Shown piece by piece: positions 1-9,021 of a stretch of DNA of 64,000 nucleotides. The notes under the pieces were generated by a model. It ran no database searches. It was given only the letters and a program-made list of their open reading frames with translations, and was not told where the DNA came from. Every line of letters starts with the position of its first letter. Position 1 is the first letter of the stretch. This DNA is from an uncultured Lachnospiraceae bacterium (lineage in GTDB: Bacteria > Bacillota > Clostridia > Lachnospirales > Lachnospiraceae): the NCBI GenBank assembly GCA_944376125.1, contig CALWBQ010000050.1:1-64000 (forward strand). Direction: 5' to 3'. Both the position numbers and the translations under genes were made by a program.

Positions 1-82
1 TATGGTATTTTGGGTTAGTAGGCATATCTAATTATACCATGGATTGCGGGCTCTTCGGAGTCCGTTTTCTGTTTTCAGGCAT
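1..82. other. Intergenic left edge, no gene seen
   Basis: No coding region is visible. A loose inverted repeat is present (TATGGTA near 1-7 and TATACCAT near 34-41), but it has no poly-T tract and no clear partner gene inside the window. Confidence 0.4.
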
Positions 83-102
83 AAAAAAGGAGCCATTGCT
101 CC
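83..102 (-). terminator. Terminator of the relA-aspS operon
   Basis: On the minus strand the hairpin GGAGC-AATG-GCTCC is followed at once by six T residues. It lies about 75 bases past the aspS stop. A second small hairpin (AGATGA/TCATCT, 106-121) sits just before it. Confidence 0.8.
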
Positions 103-175
103 ATAGATGATTACTCATCTATTTTGCAACGGCCCCTTCTCCTTGCAGGCAAATTCCCTGCACACCAGCTTATTT

Positions 176-1975
176 TTACTCTTCAGGATTTTTCTCTTTT
201 ACGATCTCAATCCCCAGCTCCTCCAACTGTTTCGGGTCTACCGGAGTCGGCGCCTCTGTCATCAGACAGGACGCATCCTTCACCTTGGGGAAGGCGATCA
301 CATCGCGGATGGAGTCAGCTCCCACCATCAGCATAATCATGCGGTCAAAGCCGTAGGCCAGACCAGCGTGAGGCGGAACCCCGTATTTGAAGGCTTCCAA
401 AAGGAATCCAAACTGATCGTTTGCCCTCTCAGGAGTGAATCCCAGTACCTCAAACATCTTCGACTGAATGTCTGCCTGATGGATACGGACAGAGCCGCCT
501 CCCATCTCTGTCCCGTTCAGTACGATGTCGTACGCCTTGGCCCGAACTGCCCCTGGATCCGTATCGATCAGCGGCAGGTCCTCATCCATCGGCATGGTAA
601 ATGGATGGTGCATGGCCACATAGCGGTTCTCCTCCTCTGAATATTCCAGGAGTGGGAACTCTGTAATCCAGACAAACTGGAAGTCATCTTTTTTCAGAAG
701 GCCCTGCTGCCTTGCCAGCTCCAGCCTGAGATTCCCCAGCACATCAAACACCACTTTATCCTTGTCGGCGGCAAAGAGCAGGAGATCGCCCGGTTTTCCT
801 CCCATAGCCTCGCAGAGAGCCTTCAGCTCCTCCTCCGTCATAAACTTTGCAAAGGAGCACTTGTAGCTGCCGTCCTCCTGGATCGCCAGGTAAGCCAGTC
901 CCTTCGCCCCGTAGCCCTTGGCGAATTCTACCAGAGCGTCAATCTTCTTTCTGGGCATGGCGCCCTGTCCATCCGCATTGATTCCGCGAACAGACCCGCC
1001 ATTGTCAATCGCGGAAGTAAACACGCCGAAGCCGCAGCCTCTGACCAGATCTGTCACATTTTTCAGCTCCATCCCAAAGCGCAGATCCGGCTTGTCAGAT
1101 CCAAAACGGTCCATAGCTTCTCTCCAGGTCATTCTGCGGATCGGAAGCTGCAGATCGTAGCCGCAGACTTCGCCAAAGAGCTTCTTCAGCAGCTTCTCAT
1201 TGACAGCGATCACATCGTCCACGTCTGCAAAGGACATCTCCATATCAATCTGGGTGAATTCCGGCTGTCTGTCTGCCCTCAAATCCTCGTCCCGGTAGCA
1301 GCGGGCCAGTTGGAAATAACGGTCATAGCCGGAACACATCAAAAGCTGCTTAAACAGCTGAGGGGACTGAGGAAGGGCATAGAAAGACCCCGGATGAACC
1401 CGGCTGGGAACCAGGTAGTCCCTGGCGCCTTCCGGCGTGCTTTTGATCAGCGTGGGGGTCTCGATCTCCAGGAACCCCTCCTCCGCCAAGATAGCCCTGG
1501 TCATGGTAGCCACTTTGCTGCGCAGGATCAGATTTCTTTGAATATCGGGCCGCCTCAGATCCAGGAACCGGTATTTCAGGCGCAGTTCTTCCCTGGTCTT
1601 GCTGTTCTCTTCAATAGGGAACGGCGGCACCTCGGATTCCGATAAAATTCTCATCTGCTTTGCACGGATCTCGATGGCGCCGGTAGCCAGATTTTCATTG
1701 ACTGCCCCGGAGCGGGCCTCCACCCGTCCCACAACAGCGATGACAAACTCACTTCTCAGCTTTTCGGCCTTGGCAAAGACCTCCTCACCGCAGTCCTTCT
1801 CCTCAAAAATCAACTGAAGGATCCCGGAACGGTCCCTCAGATCCACGAAAATAATTCCACCTTTATTTCTGCTTTTCTGCACCCAGCCCATCACGGTCAC
1901 TTCGCTGCCAATGTCCCCTGCGGTGACCTCAGTACAGCGGTGGGTTCTCTTTAGGCCTAACATTGCTTCTGCCAT
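176..1975 (-). CDS. aspS: Aspartyl-tRNA synthetase
   Basis: Class II aminoacyl-tRNA synthetase that charges tRNA-Asp in the cytoplasm. The 599 residues match the bacterial AspRS length (about 590). An N-terminal OB-fold anticodon-binding domain (about 1-110) is followed by the catalytic core with a motif 2-like stretch (FRDEDLRADRQPEF) and the motif 3 sequence GLAYGFDRM near the C terminus. The bacterial GAD insertion lies between them (about 290-420). The ATG is preceded by AAGGAGAG. It is the last gene of a minus-strand operon, 79 bases after hisS, the same pairing as in many Firmicutes. Whether it is discriminating (tRNA-Asp only) or not depends on whether gatCAB exists elsewhere and cannot be read here. 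Confidence 0.97.
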   Translation of the reverse strand: MAEAMLGLKRTHRCTEVTAGDIGSEVTVMGWVQKSRNKGGIIFVDLRDRSGILQLIFEEKDCGEEVFAKAEKLRSEFVIAVVGRVEARSGAVNENLATGAIEIRAKQMRILSESEVPPFPIEENSKTREELRLKYRFLDLRRPDIQRNLILRSKVATMTRAILAEEGFLEIETPTLIKSTPEGARDYLVPSRVHPGSFYALPQSPQLFKQLLMCSGYDRYFQLARCYRDEDLRADRQPEFTQIDMEMSFADVDDVIAVNEKLLKKLFGEVCGYDLQLPIRRMTWREAMDRFGSDKPDLRFGMELKNVTDLVRGCGFGVFTSAIDNGGSVRGINADGQGAMPRKKIDALVEFAKGYGAKGLAYLAIQEDGSYKCSFAKFMTEEELKALCEAMGGKPGDLLLFAADKDKVVFDVLGNLRLELARQQGLLKKDDFQFVWITEFPLLEYSEEENRYVAMHHPFTMPMDEDLPLIDTDPGAVRAKAYDIVLNGTEMGGGSVRIHQADIQSKMFEVLGFTPERANDQFGFLLEAFKYGVPPHAGLAYGFDRMIMLMVGADSIRDVIAFPKVKDASCLMTEAPTPVDPKQLEELGIEIVKEKNPEE

Positions 1976-2054
1976 GGTAAACTCTCCTTCTGTTTTCTCT
2001 ATTTTCTGACAATCCGGCCGGATTGCTTCCTGTCCGGCAGCGTCTCGGATGCCA

Positions 2055-3326
2055 TTATTTTTTCAGAGCTTCTCTGTAAAACTCTTTAAATTCTGTGTAG
2101 CCCTCTTTTGTCAGCTGCTCTTTCTGGAATTTTTTGTTCTTATTCATCTGGGCTACCAGGATCCTTGCCCCGCCTTTTCTGGCCTCCATGGCCTCCTTCA
2201 GAACGGCTGCCAGCGCCTCCTGGCTCAGTCCCTTCTCGTACAGGTACGCCTGCTTTGTTTCGCTTCCAGGCACAGTGAATCCGGCATCCATCAACATCCC
2301 GACAATGCGCTCAAACCCGATGGAAAAGCCGCAGGCCGGTGTATCCATACCTGTGAATTTTCCGATCATCTTGTCGTACCGGCCGCCTCCTGCTACCGAA
2401 TAGCCCAGGCCCTCTACTGCCACTTCAAAAATCGTCCCAGTATAATAGCCCATTCCTCTCACCAGGTTGGGATCAAAAACCAGGCGGCAGTGTGTATCAT
2501 CTGCCATTGCCTCCTGCACCGTGTCCATAATATAGGCCAGATTTTCTGCCACCCCGTCAGGCAGCACTCCCCTCAAGGTTTCCCCCAGACGCCGAACACC
2601 GTCGGAGCCGTCGGCAATTCCAGAGAGGAGCTGGCTGTAGCGCTCTATGCTGTCCTCAGAAAAGCCGTTTTCCCGAAGCTCTGTCTGAACACCTTCCATT
2701 CCGATCTTGTCCAGCTTGTCCAGTGTAATGAACACCTGCTCTGTGAATTCCTCCGGAAAGCCGGCATACAGGGCCATTGCCTTCAGGATATTCCGGTCAT
2801 TGATGCGCACAAAAAAGGTCTCGCCTCTGCAGATCTTTCCCAGCGCCGTGGTGGTAGCCAGGATCAGCTCGATCTCCGCCATGGGGGTAGCGTCGCCCAG
2901 AATGTCAATGTCACACTGGACAAACTGGCGGAACCTTCCCTTTTGGGGACGGTCTGCCCTCCATACACTCCCCATCTGCAGGGCTTTGAAGGGGGAGGGC
3001 AGAGATGCAGCATTGTTGGCATAATATCTGGAAAGCGGAAGGGTGAGGTCATATCTCAATCCCCCGTCCACCAGGTCGGCTTCCGACTGAGCTGTCTCCA
3101 GGTTCAGTTTCTCCCCTCTCTTGAGGATCTTGAAGATCAGTTTTTCATTGTCGCCCCCCTGTTTGCTGGTAAGGTTCTCAATGTGCTCCACACAGGGCGT
3201 CTCTATCTGGGAAAACCCGAAACTTTGATAGGTCTCTTTTATTTGATTGGTTACATAATCCCGAATCTGCATCTCAGCAGGAAGGATGTCCTTCATCCCG
3301 GTAACCGGTTTTTTCTTCAAAGCCAT
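2055..3326 (-). CDS. hisS: Histidyl-tRNA synthetase
   Basis: Class II synthetase that attaches histidine to tRNA-His. The HisRS features are visible: an N-terminal PVTGMKDILP stretch, the RYDLTLPLSRY motif, GMGYYTGTIFE, and the GGGRYDKMIG motif, followed by an anticodon-binding domain of about 90 residues. The reading frame is open to a TTG at 3341, but the GGAG there overlaps that codon. It is well placed for the ATG at 3326 (spacing about 9) and less so for 3332, so 3326 is chosen. It lies between hemZ and aspS with short gaps. Confidence 0.96.
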   Translation of the reverse strand: MALKKKPVTGMKDILPAEMQIRDYVTNQIKETYQSFGFSQIETPCVEHIENLTSKQGGDNEKLIFKILKRGEKLNLETAQSEADLVDGGLRYDLTLPLSRYYANNAASLPSPFKALQMGSVWRADRPQKGRFRQFVQCDIDILGDATPMAEIELILATTTALGKICRGETFFVRINDRNILKAMALYAGFPEEFTEQVFITLDKLDKIGMEGVQTELRENGFSEDSIERYSQLLSGIADGSDGVRRLGETLRGVLPDGVAENLAYIMDTVQEAMADDTHCRLVFDPNLVRGMGYYTGTIFEVAVEGLGYSVAGGGRYDKMIGKFTGMDTPACGFSIGFERIVGMLMDAGFTVPGSETKQAYLYEKGLSQEALAAVLKEAMEARKGGARILVAQMNKNKKFQKEQLTKEGYTEFKEFYREALKK

Positions 3327-3394
3327 GTTCATTCTCTCCAATTCTATTAATCAGCAGGGCTCTGTCTGGGCGCTGCTACATTATTCATTGTAAA

Positions 3395-4915
3395 TTACTT
3401 TTCCCATTTTGCAAGCATTTTTTCTTTTCTTTCCAGCATTTCTTCTATCCGCTCAATGTACTGGCCGGCATCCTTCACATTTTCCACCCGCTCCTTCCGG
3501 TTTTCCGCCGGAAAGATCAGTTTCGTTGTAGTCCCCGCCCCGCAGGCGGCGATGGTCTGAAGCTCCTCCATGATCAGGATATTGTAGAGGCATGCCTTTC
3601 CAGGGAGGGCGTAGCCCACATTTTCAAAATTGCCAGCCATGTTTTTCTGACGGTACAGATAATAAGGTTCCATCCCCATATCCAGAGCCGCCCTCCGGCT
3701 GATCTCCGCCACAGCATCGATATCTTTCCCCGTCTGATCCTTGTACTCCTCCCACAGAAGATGGAGACGGGAGGCCCTCTTAATGGCCAGGGAATGGACT
3801 GTGATGGAATCTGGCCTCAGGGCCTTTGTCTCCTCCATCGTTCTGGCAACATCCTCTGCCGTCTCCCCTGGAAGCCCAATGATAAAATCCATGTTGATAT
3901 TATCAAAGCCCAGCCTTCTGGCTAGAGCAAATTTTTCCTTTACCATCTCCACGGTGTGGCGGCGCCCGATCAGGTCCAGAGTCTCCTGCTTCATTGTCTG
4001 CGGATTAATAGAAATGCGGGTAACACCGTATTTTTTTAAAACCAGGAGCTTCTCTTCTGTAATACTGTCTGGCCGGCCAGCCTCCACCGTAAATTCCAGG
4101 ACATTGCCCAAGTCAAAGGTATCTCTCACCTTTCCCAGAAGCCGGTCCAGATCCCCGGCTTCCAGTGACGTGGGCGTCCCTCCTCCAAAATATACCGTAT
4201 CCAGCGGTCTTCCTCGAAATCGCTCTGCGGTATAATCCAGCTCCCCGAACAGGGCGTTCAGGTATTCTCCTGTACGGCCCGCCCACTTGCCAATGGGGTA
4301 GGAGGTAAAGGAGCAGTACAGGCAGGTCGTTGGGCAGAAGGGTATCCCGATATAAAGGCTATAGCCCTTTTCATAATTGAGAGCACTCAGGAGTTCTCTT
4401 TCCCTCCCGGCAATCTCAATGCTCAGGCGGATCTTATCCTCCCCGGTGAGATAACTTCTCCTCATATAGGAAGCGATCTCCTCGTCCTTCCACCCCTCCT
4501 CCATCTTGGTCATGGCAATCTTGGTAGGGCGAATCCCCGTCAGAGTTCCCCACGGGAGAGTCTTTCCTGTCCGGCTGTGGAGGATAAAATAAAGCCGCCT
4601 CTTGATCTTGCTCTTGGCCTCCGTGCGGTCATCATAGCGCAGTTCTATGGGGCGGTCCTGGATAAATGCCTCCCACTCGCCTTCCAGCTCCTCCGGCATC
4701 CCCTCTGGCTTTGCCGGGTCGCGGCTTTCCGGGGTACCGTCCTTTTCCCGAACCCGCAAAGAAAACTGGCTGCGGTCTTCGCTCACCTTTCCTTGTACAT
4801 AAAAGGAAACCTCTGCTCCCTCTTCGTAGGCAAAGGTTTCTCCTGGATAAAAGGCCATCAGCAGCTCCCTGATGTCCTGTTCATATGCGCAGTCGTTTAA
4901 TAAAAGTCCTATCAT
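3395..4915 (-). CDS. hemZ: Coproporphyrinogen dehydrogenase-type radical SAM protein HemZ
   Basis: Radical SAM enzyme of the HemN/HemW family, HemZ branch. It carries the cluster motif CPTTCLYCSF (a CX3CX2C pattern) near residue 196 and the following GGGTPTSLE motif that binds S-adenosylmethionine. About 170 N-terminal residues precede the radical SAM barrel, which is typical of HemZ. The ATG at 4915 has a strong AGGAGG upstream; the open frame extends to a GTG at 4942 that overlaps the stop of the preceding gene and is less likely. The gene is regularly found beside hisS in Clostridia. The assigned reaction is oxygen-independent coproporphyrinogen III oxidation, but clostridial HemZ proteins are poorly tested, so the substrate is an inference. 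Confidence 0.9.
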   Translation of the reverse strand: MIGLLLNDCAYEQDIRELLMAFYPGETFAYEEGAEVSFYVQGKVSEDRSQFSLRVREKDGTPESRDPAKPEGMPEELEGEWEAFIQDRPIELRYDDRTEAKSKIKRRLYFILHSRTGKTLPWGTLTGIRPTKIAMTKMEEGWKDEEIASYMRRSYLTGEDKIRLSIEIAGRERELLSALNYEKGYSLYIGIPFCPTTCLYCSFTSYPIGKWAGRTGEYLNALFGELDYTAERFRGRPLDTVYFGGGTPTSLEAGDLDRLLGKVRDTFDLGNVLEFTVEAGRPDSITEEKLLVLKKYGVTRISINPQTMKQETLDLIGRRHTVEMVKEKFALARRLGFDNINMDFIIGLPGETAEDVARTMEETKALRPDSITVHSLAIKRASRLHLLWEEYKDQTGKDIDAVAEISRRAALDMGMEPYYLYRQKNMAGNFENVGYALPGKACLYNILIMEELQTIAACGAGTTTKLIFPAENRKERVENVKDAGQYIERIEEMLERKEKMLAKWEK

Positions 4916-4938
4916 AACGCCTCCTGTCTTGCCGCAGG

Positions 4939-5580
4939 TCACCTGCAGAATGACATGATTGGATTGTATGCCTTCTCGTGGCCGATGGTAGTAGGCTCCC
5001 CGTGGCCGGAATACACCATAGTCTCTTCCGGAAGAACCATCAGCTTTTTTCCGATTGAGGAGATCAGGCTGGCTGTGCTGCCTCCGGGAAAATCTGTCCT
5101 GCCAAATGACTCGTGAAACAGGGTATCCCCGCTGAAGATCAGCTCCTCCTCCGCTACATAATAGCAGACGGAGCCCGGCGTATGGCCCGGCGTCTCCATG
5201 ATCTGCCAGGTTCTCCCCAGCAGCGTCAGGCTGTCATTGTCCTTCACCAGATGATCTGCCCTTGCGGTATAGCCGGCCCCAAATTGAGCCGACAAATTTG
5301 CCTGAGGATCCTTTATCAGGTCTGCCTCCCTCTCCCCCAGGTACACTGGCACGGGAAAGGCCCGGCAGATATCTTCCACCGCCCCGATATGGTCAAAGTG
5401 ACCGTGGGTCAGCAAAATTGCCTCCGGCTCCACACCCAGCTCCTGACACCGGTTCAGGATCCTTGGGCCATTATCCGCTGGATCAACGATGACCGCAGGC
5501 GTCTTTCCCTCTTCATAAACAATATAGCAATTCGTGCCCACCATACCCAGCACCAATGTCTGAATCCGCAGTTCGCTCAT
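4939..5580 (-). CDS. MBL-fold metallohydrolase (glyoxalase II-like, YqgX type)
   Basis: Metallo-beta-lactamase-fold hydrolase with the metal-binding motif THGHFDHIG, a second histidine in ETPGHTPGS, the aspartate in FSGDTLF and a late histidine in SGHGEPT. The size (213 residues from the chosen start) fits the hydroxyacylglutathione hydrolase-like group. The ATG at 5580 follows GGGGAGG; the upstream 12 codons in frame lack such a site. It sits between relA and hemZ, with a 23-base gap to the hemZ start. The substrate is not known for this group. Confidence 0.88.
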   Translation of the reverse strand: MSELRIQTLVLGMVGTNCYIVYEEGKTPAVIVDPADNGPRILNRCQELGVEPEAILLTHGHFDHIGAVEDICRAFPVPVYLGEREADLIKDPQANLSAQFGAGYTARADHLVKDNDSLTLLGRTWQIMETPGHTPGSVCYYVAEEELIFSGDTLFHESFGRTDFPGGSTASLISSIGKKLMVLPEETMVYSGHGEPTTIGHEKAYNPIMSFCR

Positions 5581-5661
5581 ACAACCTCCCCAGGATTTTC
5601 CTGCCGCTGCCGGCACAGATCCGGCAGCATATCCACTATCGTACCTTATCTTTTTTCTCTG

Positions 5662-7944
5662 TCAGCCAGTGGTTCGCTCAATATCCAGAACGCCTTCCAC
5701 CTGGCGGATCCGGTTAGTCAGCTGGGACAGCTCCTCCTTGCCATGTATATCAAATGTCATAATAATAGTCGCTTTTCCCTGCTTATTCGTTCGGACGTTC
5801 ATCGAAGTGATGTCAATCTGTCTCTCTGTAAAGACCTTAGAGATATCCACAAACATGCCAATCCGATTATTGGCAAATATCTTGATCTCCGTAGAATATT
5901 TTGCCTGGTTATCCTCGTTCTCCGGCTCCTCCCATTCAGCATCCAGCAGTCTGGCTCTCTCTTCCTCCGGAAGATTGATGATATTGATGCAGTCTGTCCT
6001 GTGGATGGAGATCCCCCTTCCGCGGGTGACAAAGCCGACAATCTCATCTCCCGGCACAGGGCTGCAGCATTTGGAAAATCGGACCGCAAGGTCATGGATT
6101 CCTCTCACCACAATGCCGTTTTTCGACTTGCTGGCAGCAATGGGCACTTTTCCATTGGTATCCGCAATGCCGTCCAGGATATTGACATCTGTAATCTCTT
6201 TCTTTAATTTCTTCCGGCGCTCCTCCAGCATCTTGTTGACAACCTGGCCTTCCTTCAGGCCGCCGTGTCCGATAGATGCCAGCACGGAATCCCAATCCCG
6301 AAACGCGTATCGGGACATTACCTTCTCCTGGTATTCCGGCTTGTTGATCTCTGAGTAATTGATCCCCTTTGCTTTGCAGTAGCGCTCAATCATATCCTTG
6401 CCGCGCAGGATATTATCCTCTTTCAGCTCGCTCTTAAACCACTGGTTGATCTTATTCTTCGCCTGAGTGCTCTTTACCAGCGCCAGCCAGTCCCTGCTGG
6501 GACCTTTTGAATTCTGAGATGTAATGATCTCAATCCGGTCCCCATTCTGAAGCACGTAATCAATGGGAACCAGCTTGCCGTTGACCTTGGCCCCTACCAT
6601 CTTATTTCCCACAGCACTGTGGATTGAGTAAGCAAAATCAATGGGCGTGGAGCCGCTGGGGAGAGTCTTCACATCTCCTGAGGGCGTAAAGCAATATACA
6701 TTGTCAGAAAACAGATCCAGATCATTCTTAATCAGGCTCAAAAATTCCTTTCCGTCATCGGCATCCCTCTGCCACTCCAGGATCTGCCTCAGCCAGCTCA
6801 GCTTTGCCTCCTCGCTGCCTGCTGCCACCTGGCCGCTGCCGCTCTCCTTGTATTTCCAGTGAGCTGCAATACCATATTCCGCAGTGCGGTGCATTTCATA
6901 CGTCCTGATCTGAATCTCAAAGGGCTGGCCATTGCTGCCGATCAGCGTTGTGTGAAGCGACTGATACATATTAGGCTTCGGCATCGCAATGTAGTCCTTA
7001 AACCGTCCCGGTATCGGCTTATACATCTCATGGATCACCCCCAGGGCCGCATAGCAGTCCTTGACGCTCTCCACAATAATCCGGACAGCAAATAGGTCAT
7101 ATATCTGATCCAGGGTTTTTTTCTGATTCACCATCTTCTTATAGATGCTGAAAAAATGCTTAACCCTGCCGTTTACTTCTGCTTTAATCCCCGCCATCTC
7201 CATGTGGCGGCTGACTTCTTTCACAATGGAATCCACAAAGGCTTCTCTGGCATCTCTCCTCAGAGAGATCTTCTCCGCAAGGTCGTAATACACCTCCGGT
7301 TCCAGATATTTTAGTGCCAGATCATCCAGCTCAATCTTAATTTTAGAAATACCCAGACGATTGGCAATCGGCGAGTAAATATCCATCGTCTCTCTCGCCT
7401 TTTCCTTCTGCTTCTCCGGCGACTGGTACTGAAGAGTACGCATATTGTGAAGCCGGTCGGCCAGTTTGATCAAGATAACCCGGATGTCCTTTGCCATTGC
7501 CAGAAACATCTTTCTCAGATTCTCCGCCTGGATCTCCGTTTTGTCTTTAGACCAAGAAAGCTGAGTCAGCTTTGTGACTCCGTCCACTAACAGAGCCACC
7601 TCATCTCCAAACTCTTTTTTCAGCTCATCCAATGTCATCACGGTATCCTCCACCACATCGTGGAGGAGAGCTGCAACAATCGTCTCCTTATCCAGCTCCA
7701 AATCTGCCAGAATAATAGCAACGCACAGAGGATGGATGATATATGGCTCGCCGGATTTCCGCTTCTGGCCCTTGTGGGCGGCATCCGCTACCTTGTACGC
7801 CTTCTCAATCATGCTGATATCATCGGAGGGATGGTAACGCCGAATCCGCTGGATCAGATCCTGATACAGCTCCTCCGGACTCGTAAAGTCAGCCGGCGCT
7901 TCCAGCTCAATATCCAATTCCTTTTTTTTCTCTGCTTCTGTCAT
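5662..7944 (-). CDS. relA: Bifunctional (p)ppGpp synthetase/hydrolase
   Basis: Long RSH enzyme that makes and breaks the stringent-response alarmone (p)ppGpp. Domains in order: HD hydrolase (about 45-195, with HDVVEDT and an intact HKGQKRKSGEPYIIHP start), synthetase (about 235-350, with GRFKDYIAMPKPNMYQSLH), TGS (about 405-465), the zinc-finger/helical region with CCSPVPGD, and a C-terminal ACT domain (about 685-760). All catalytic hallmarks of both halves are present, so it should be bifunctional. It is the first gene of the operon ending in aspS; coupling alarmone metabolism to tRNA synthetases in one transcript is common in Firmicutes. Confidence 0.97.
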   Translation of the reverse strand: MTEAEKKKELDIELEAPADFTSPEELYQDLIQRIRRYHPSDDISMIEKAYKVADAAHKGQKRKSGEPYIIHPLCVAIILADLELDKETIVAALLHDVVEDTVMTLDELKKEFGDEVALLVDGVTKLTQLSWSKDKTEIQAENLRKMFLAMAKDIRVILIKLADRLHNMRTLQYQSPEKQKEKARETMDIYSPIANRLGISKIKIELDDLALKYLEPEVYYDLAEKISLRRDAREAFVDSIVKEVSRHMEMAGIKAEVNGRVKHFFSIYKKMVNQKKTLDQIYDLFAVRIIVESVKDCYAALGVIHEMYKPIPGRFKDYIAMPKPNMYQSLHTTLIGSNGQPFEIQIRTYEMHRTAEYGIAAHWKYKESGSGQVAAGSEEAKLSWLRQILEWQRDADDGKEFLSLIKNDLDLFSDNVYCFTPSGDVKTLPSGSTPIDFAYSIHSAVGNKMVGAKVNGKLVPIDYVLQNGDRIEIITSQNSKGPSRDWLALVKSTQAKNKINQWFKSELKEDNILRGKDMIERYCKAKGINYSEINKPEYQEKVMSRYAFRDWDSVLASIGHGGLKEGQVVNKMLEERRKKLKKEITDVNILDGIADTNGKVPIAASKSKNGIVVRGIHDLAVRFSKCCSPVPGDEIVGFVTRGRGISIHRTDCINIINLPEEERARLLDAEWEEPENEDNQAKYSTEIKIFANNRIGMFVDISKVFTERQIDITSMNVRTNKQGKATIIMTFDIHGKEELSQLTNRIRQVEGVLDIERTTG

Positions 7945-7995
7945 CGGCCTTCTTACGCTCCCTTCCTAAAAATTTCCAAAAATAGCGATATTACC

Positions 7996-8024
7996 ATTAT
8001 AATTTTTTTTGTCGTAAATTGCAA
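7996..8024 (-). promoter_or_regulatory. Sigma-A promoter of relA operon
   Basis: Minus-strand TTGCAA (8019-8024), 17-base spacer rich in A, and a perfect TATAAT (7996-8001). The relA start codon lies about 45 bases downstream of the expected start site. Confidence 0.8.
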
Positions 8025-8070
8025 GTATTATCCTGTGATAGTTCAAAGTGCCTTTTGGGTTCCTTTCTGA

Positions 8071-8910
8071 TCAGTCAAACAGAAGGCAGTCCCCGCTCCT
8101 CAAACGTGCCGTCTGCATACCGGCGCCCCAATCTGCCGCAGCCCCCTCCAGCAGATCCCCGCTGCAGTGGTTAAACCACAAGTGACGGATTCCTAGCTGT
8201 CTCAGCGCTTCGGCAGTCAATCTCCTCCGTTTCTCCCCTGCATCTTTCAGATGAATGCCGCCGGCTGCAAAGGCCAGCCTTCTGTCTGGGAAACGCTCTC
8301 TCACTGTCTCCAGCATATTGACAATCCCAGGATGGCTGCAGCCAGTGATCACGCCTATGGATTTTTCCCGTCCGAATTCCACTGCCAAGCATATTTCATC
8401 TTCAAACGGATCCGGTTCCATAACTTTGCCGGATAATCGAAGGAATTTATTAGAAATTTCTTCCCATTTATTGGCACGTTTAAACCGCCCTACCGCATAA
8501 CAGTGATCTGTCAGCTGCAAAATTTCCCCACAGACACGAATTTTGCCGCCATTTTTCCCCATGTCTTTTCTAGTAAGTCCACAGCCAAGATCTGTGTATG
8601 CACCTTGGCACTCTTTTGCCCGGTATTTTTCATCAAAGAAGTTCTCCCCGCACACAATGTCGGAATGCAGTCCCAGCCGCAGTCCGGAAACCAGTCCCCC
8701 CACATGGTCATAATGATTGTGGCTCAGAACTGTCACATCAATGTCGGCCGGCAGTATCCCCAGCTTTTCTGCATTTTCCCAGACAGCCTGGCTGCTTCCG
8801 GTGTCAAAGAGTATCCGCTTTCCATCTGCCTCCAGCAAAAAAGAAAGGCCGTGCTCCGCCTTCAGATTCCTGCGTCCAGTCTCATTCTCTATCAAAGTCA
8901 CCAGTCTCAT
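8071..8910 (-). CDS. MBL-fold protein of the dihydropterin/RFA-P synthase-like group
   Basis: Metallo-beta-lactamase fold protein of 279 residues with the metal motif SHNHYDHVGG, a later GCSHPG histidine, and a C-terminal FNHCSGD. The start VTLIENETG and the FDTGSS turn resemble the group named after 7,8-dihydropterin-6-methyl-4-(beta-D-ribofuranosyl)-aminobenzene-phosphate synthase; the reaction in bacteria is not established. The best Shine-Dalgarno (AAAGGAGG, 8928-8935) lies about 17 bases upstream of this ATG, unusually far. Between them is a five-codon open frame whose TGA overlaps the ATG (see the short leader entry). The gene separates apt from relA, which are adjacent in B. subtilis. 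Confidence 0.82.
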   Translation of the reverse strand: MRLVTLIENETGRRNLKAEHGLSFLLEADGKRILFDTGSSQAVWENAEKLGILPADIDVTVLSHNHYDHVGGLVSGLRLGLHSDIVCGENFFDEKYRAKECQGAYTDLGCGLTRKDMGKNGGKIRVCGEILQLTDHCYAVGRFKRANKWEEISNKFLRLSGKVMEPDPFEDEICLAVEFGREKSIGVITGCSHPGIVNMLETVRERFPDRRLAFAAGGIHLKDAGEKRRRLTAEALRQLGIRHLWFNHCSGDLLEGAAADWGAGMQTARLRSGDCLLFD

Positions 8911-8924
8911 GCCGTTTTCTTCAT
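8907..8924 (-). CDS. Possible five-codon leader ORF overlapping the MBL gene
   Basis: Directly after AAAGGAGGTCC there is ATG AAG AAA ACG GCA TGA. Its TGA overlaps the downstream ATG as ATGA and it is out of frame with the MBL gene. It could deliver ribosomes to the MBL start by coupled reinitiation. The spacing from GGAGG to its ATG (3 bases) is short, so this may be chance. Confidence 0.3.
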   Translation of the reverse strand: MKKTA

Positions 8925-8950
8925 GGACCTCCTTTCCTCATGGAACCAGA

Positions 8951-8977
8951 AAAGCGCCGCCTGCAAGACAGCGCCTT
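8951..8977 (-). terminator. Probable terminator after apt
   Basis: Minus-strand stem AAGGCGC / GCGCTTT with a short T tract, about 45 bases past the apt stop. One G-U pair; moderate strength. Confidence 0.45.
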
Positions 8978-9021
8978 CCCATATAATCACTTTCAGCAGG
9001 CTTTCTATATGCCTGCCAGTG

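Noticed and set aside
2049..3350. A 433-codon open frame on the plus strand opposite hisS
   Set aside because: It is the antisense of a conserved synthetase, has no credible start site and shows Cys/His/Gln-rich composition typical of shadow frames.
3342..3394. T-box riboswitch before hisS or aspS
   Set aside because: The gaps before hisS and aspS (under 100 bases) are too short and lack a specifier stem and TGGNACC-type T-box sequence.
5113..6207. A 364-codon plus-strand frame opposite the MBL and relA genes
   Set aside because: It spans two conserved minus-strand genes and their gap; no motif or ribosome site.
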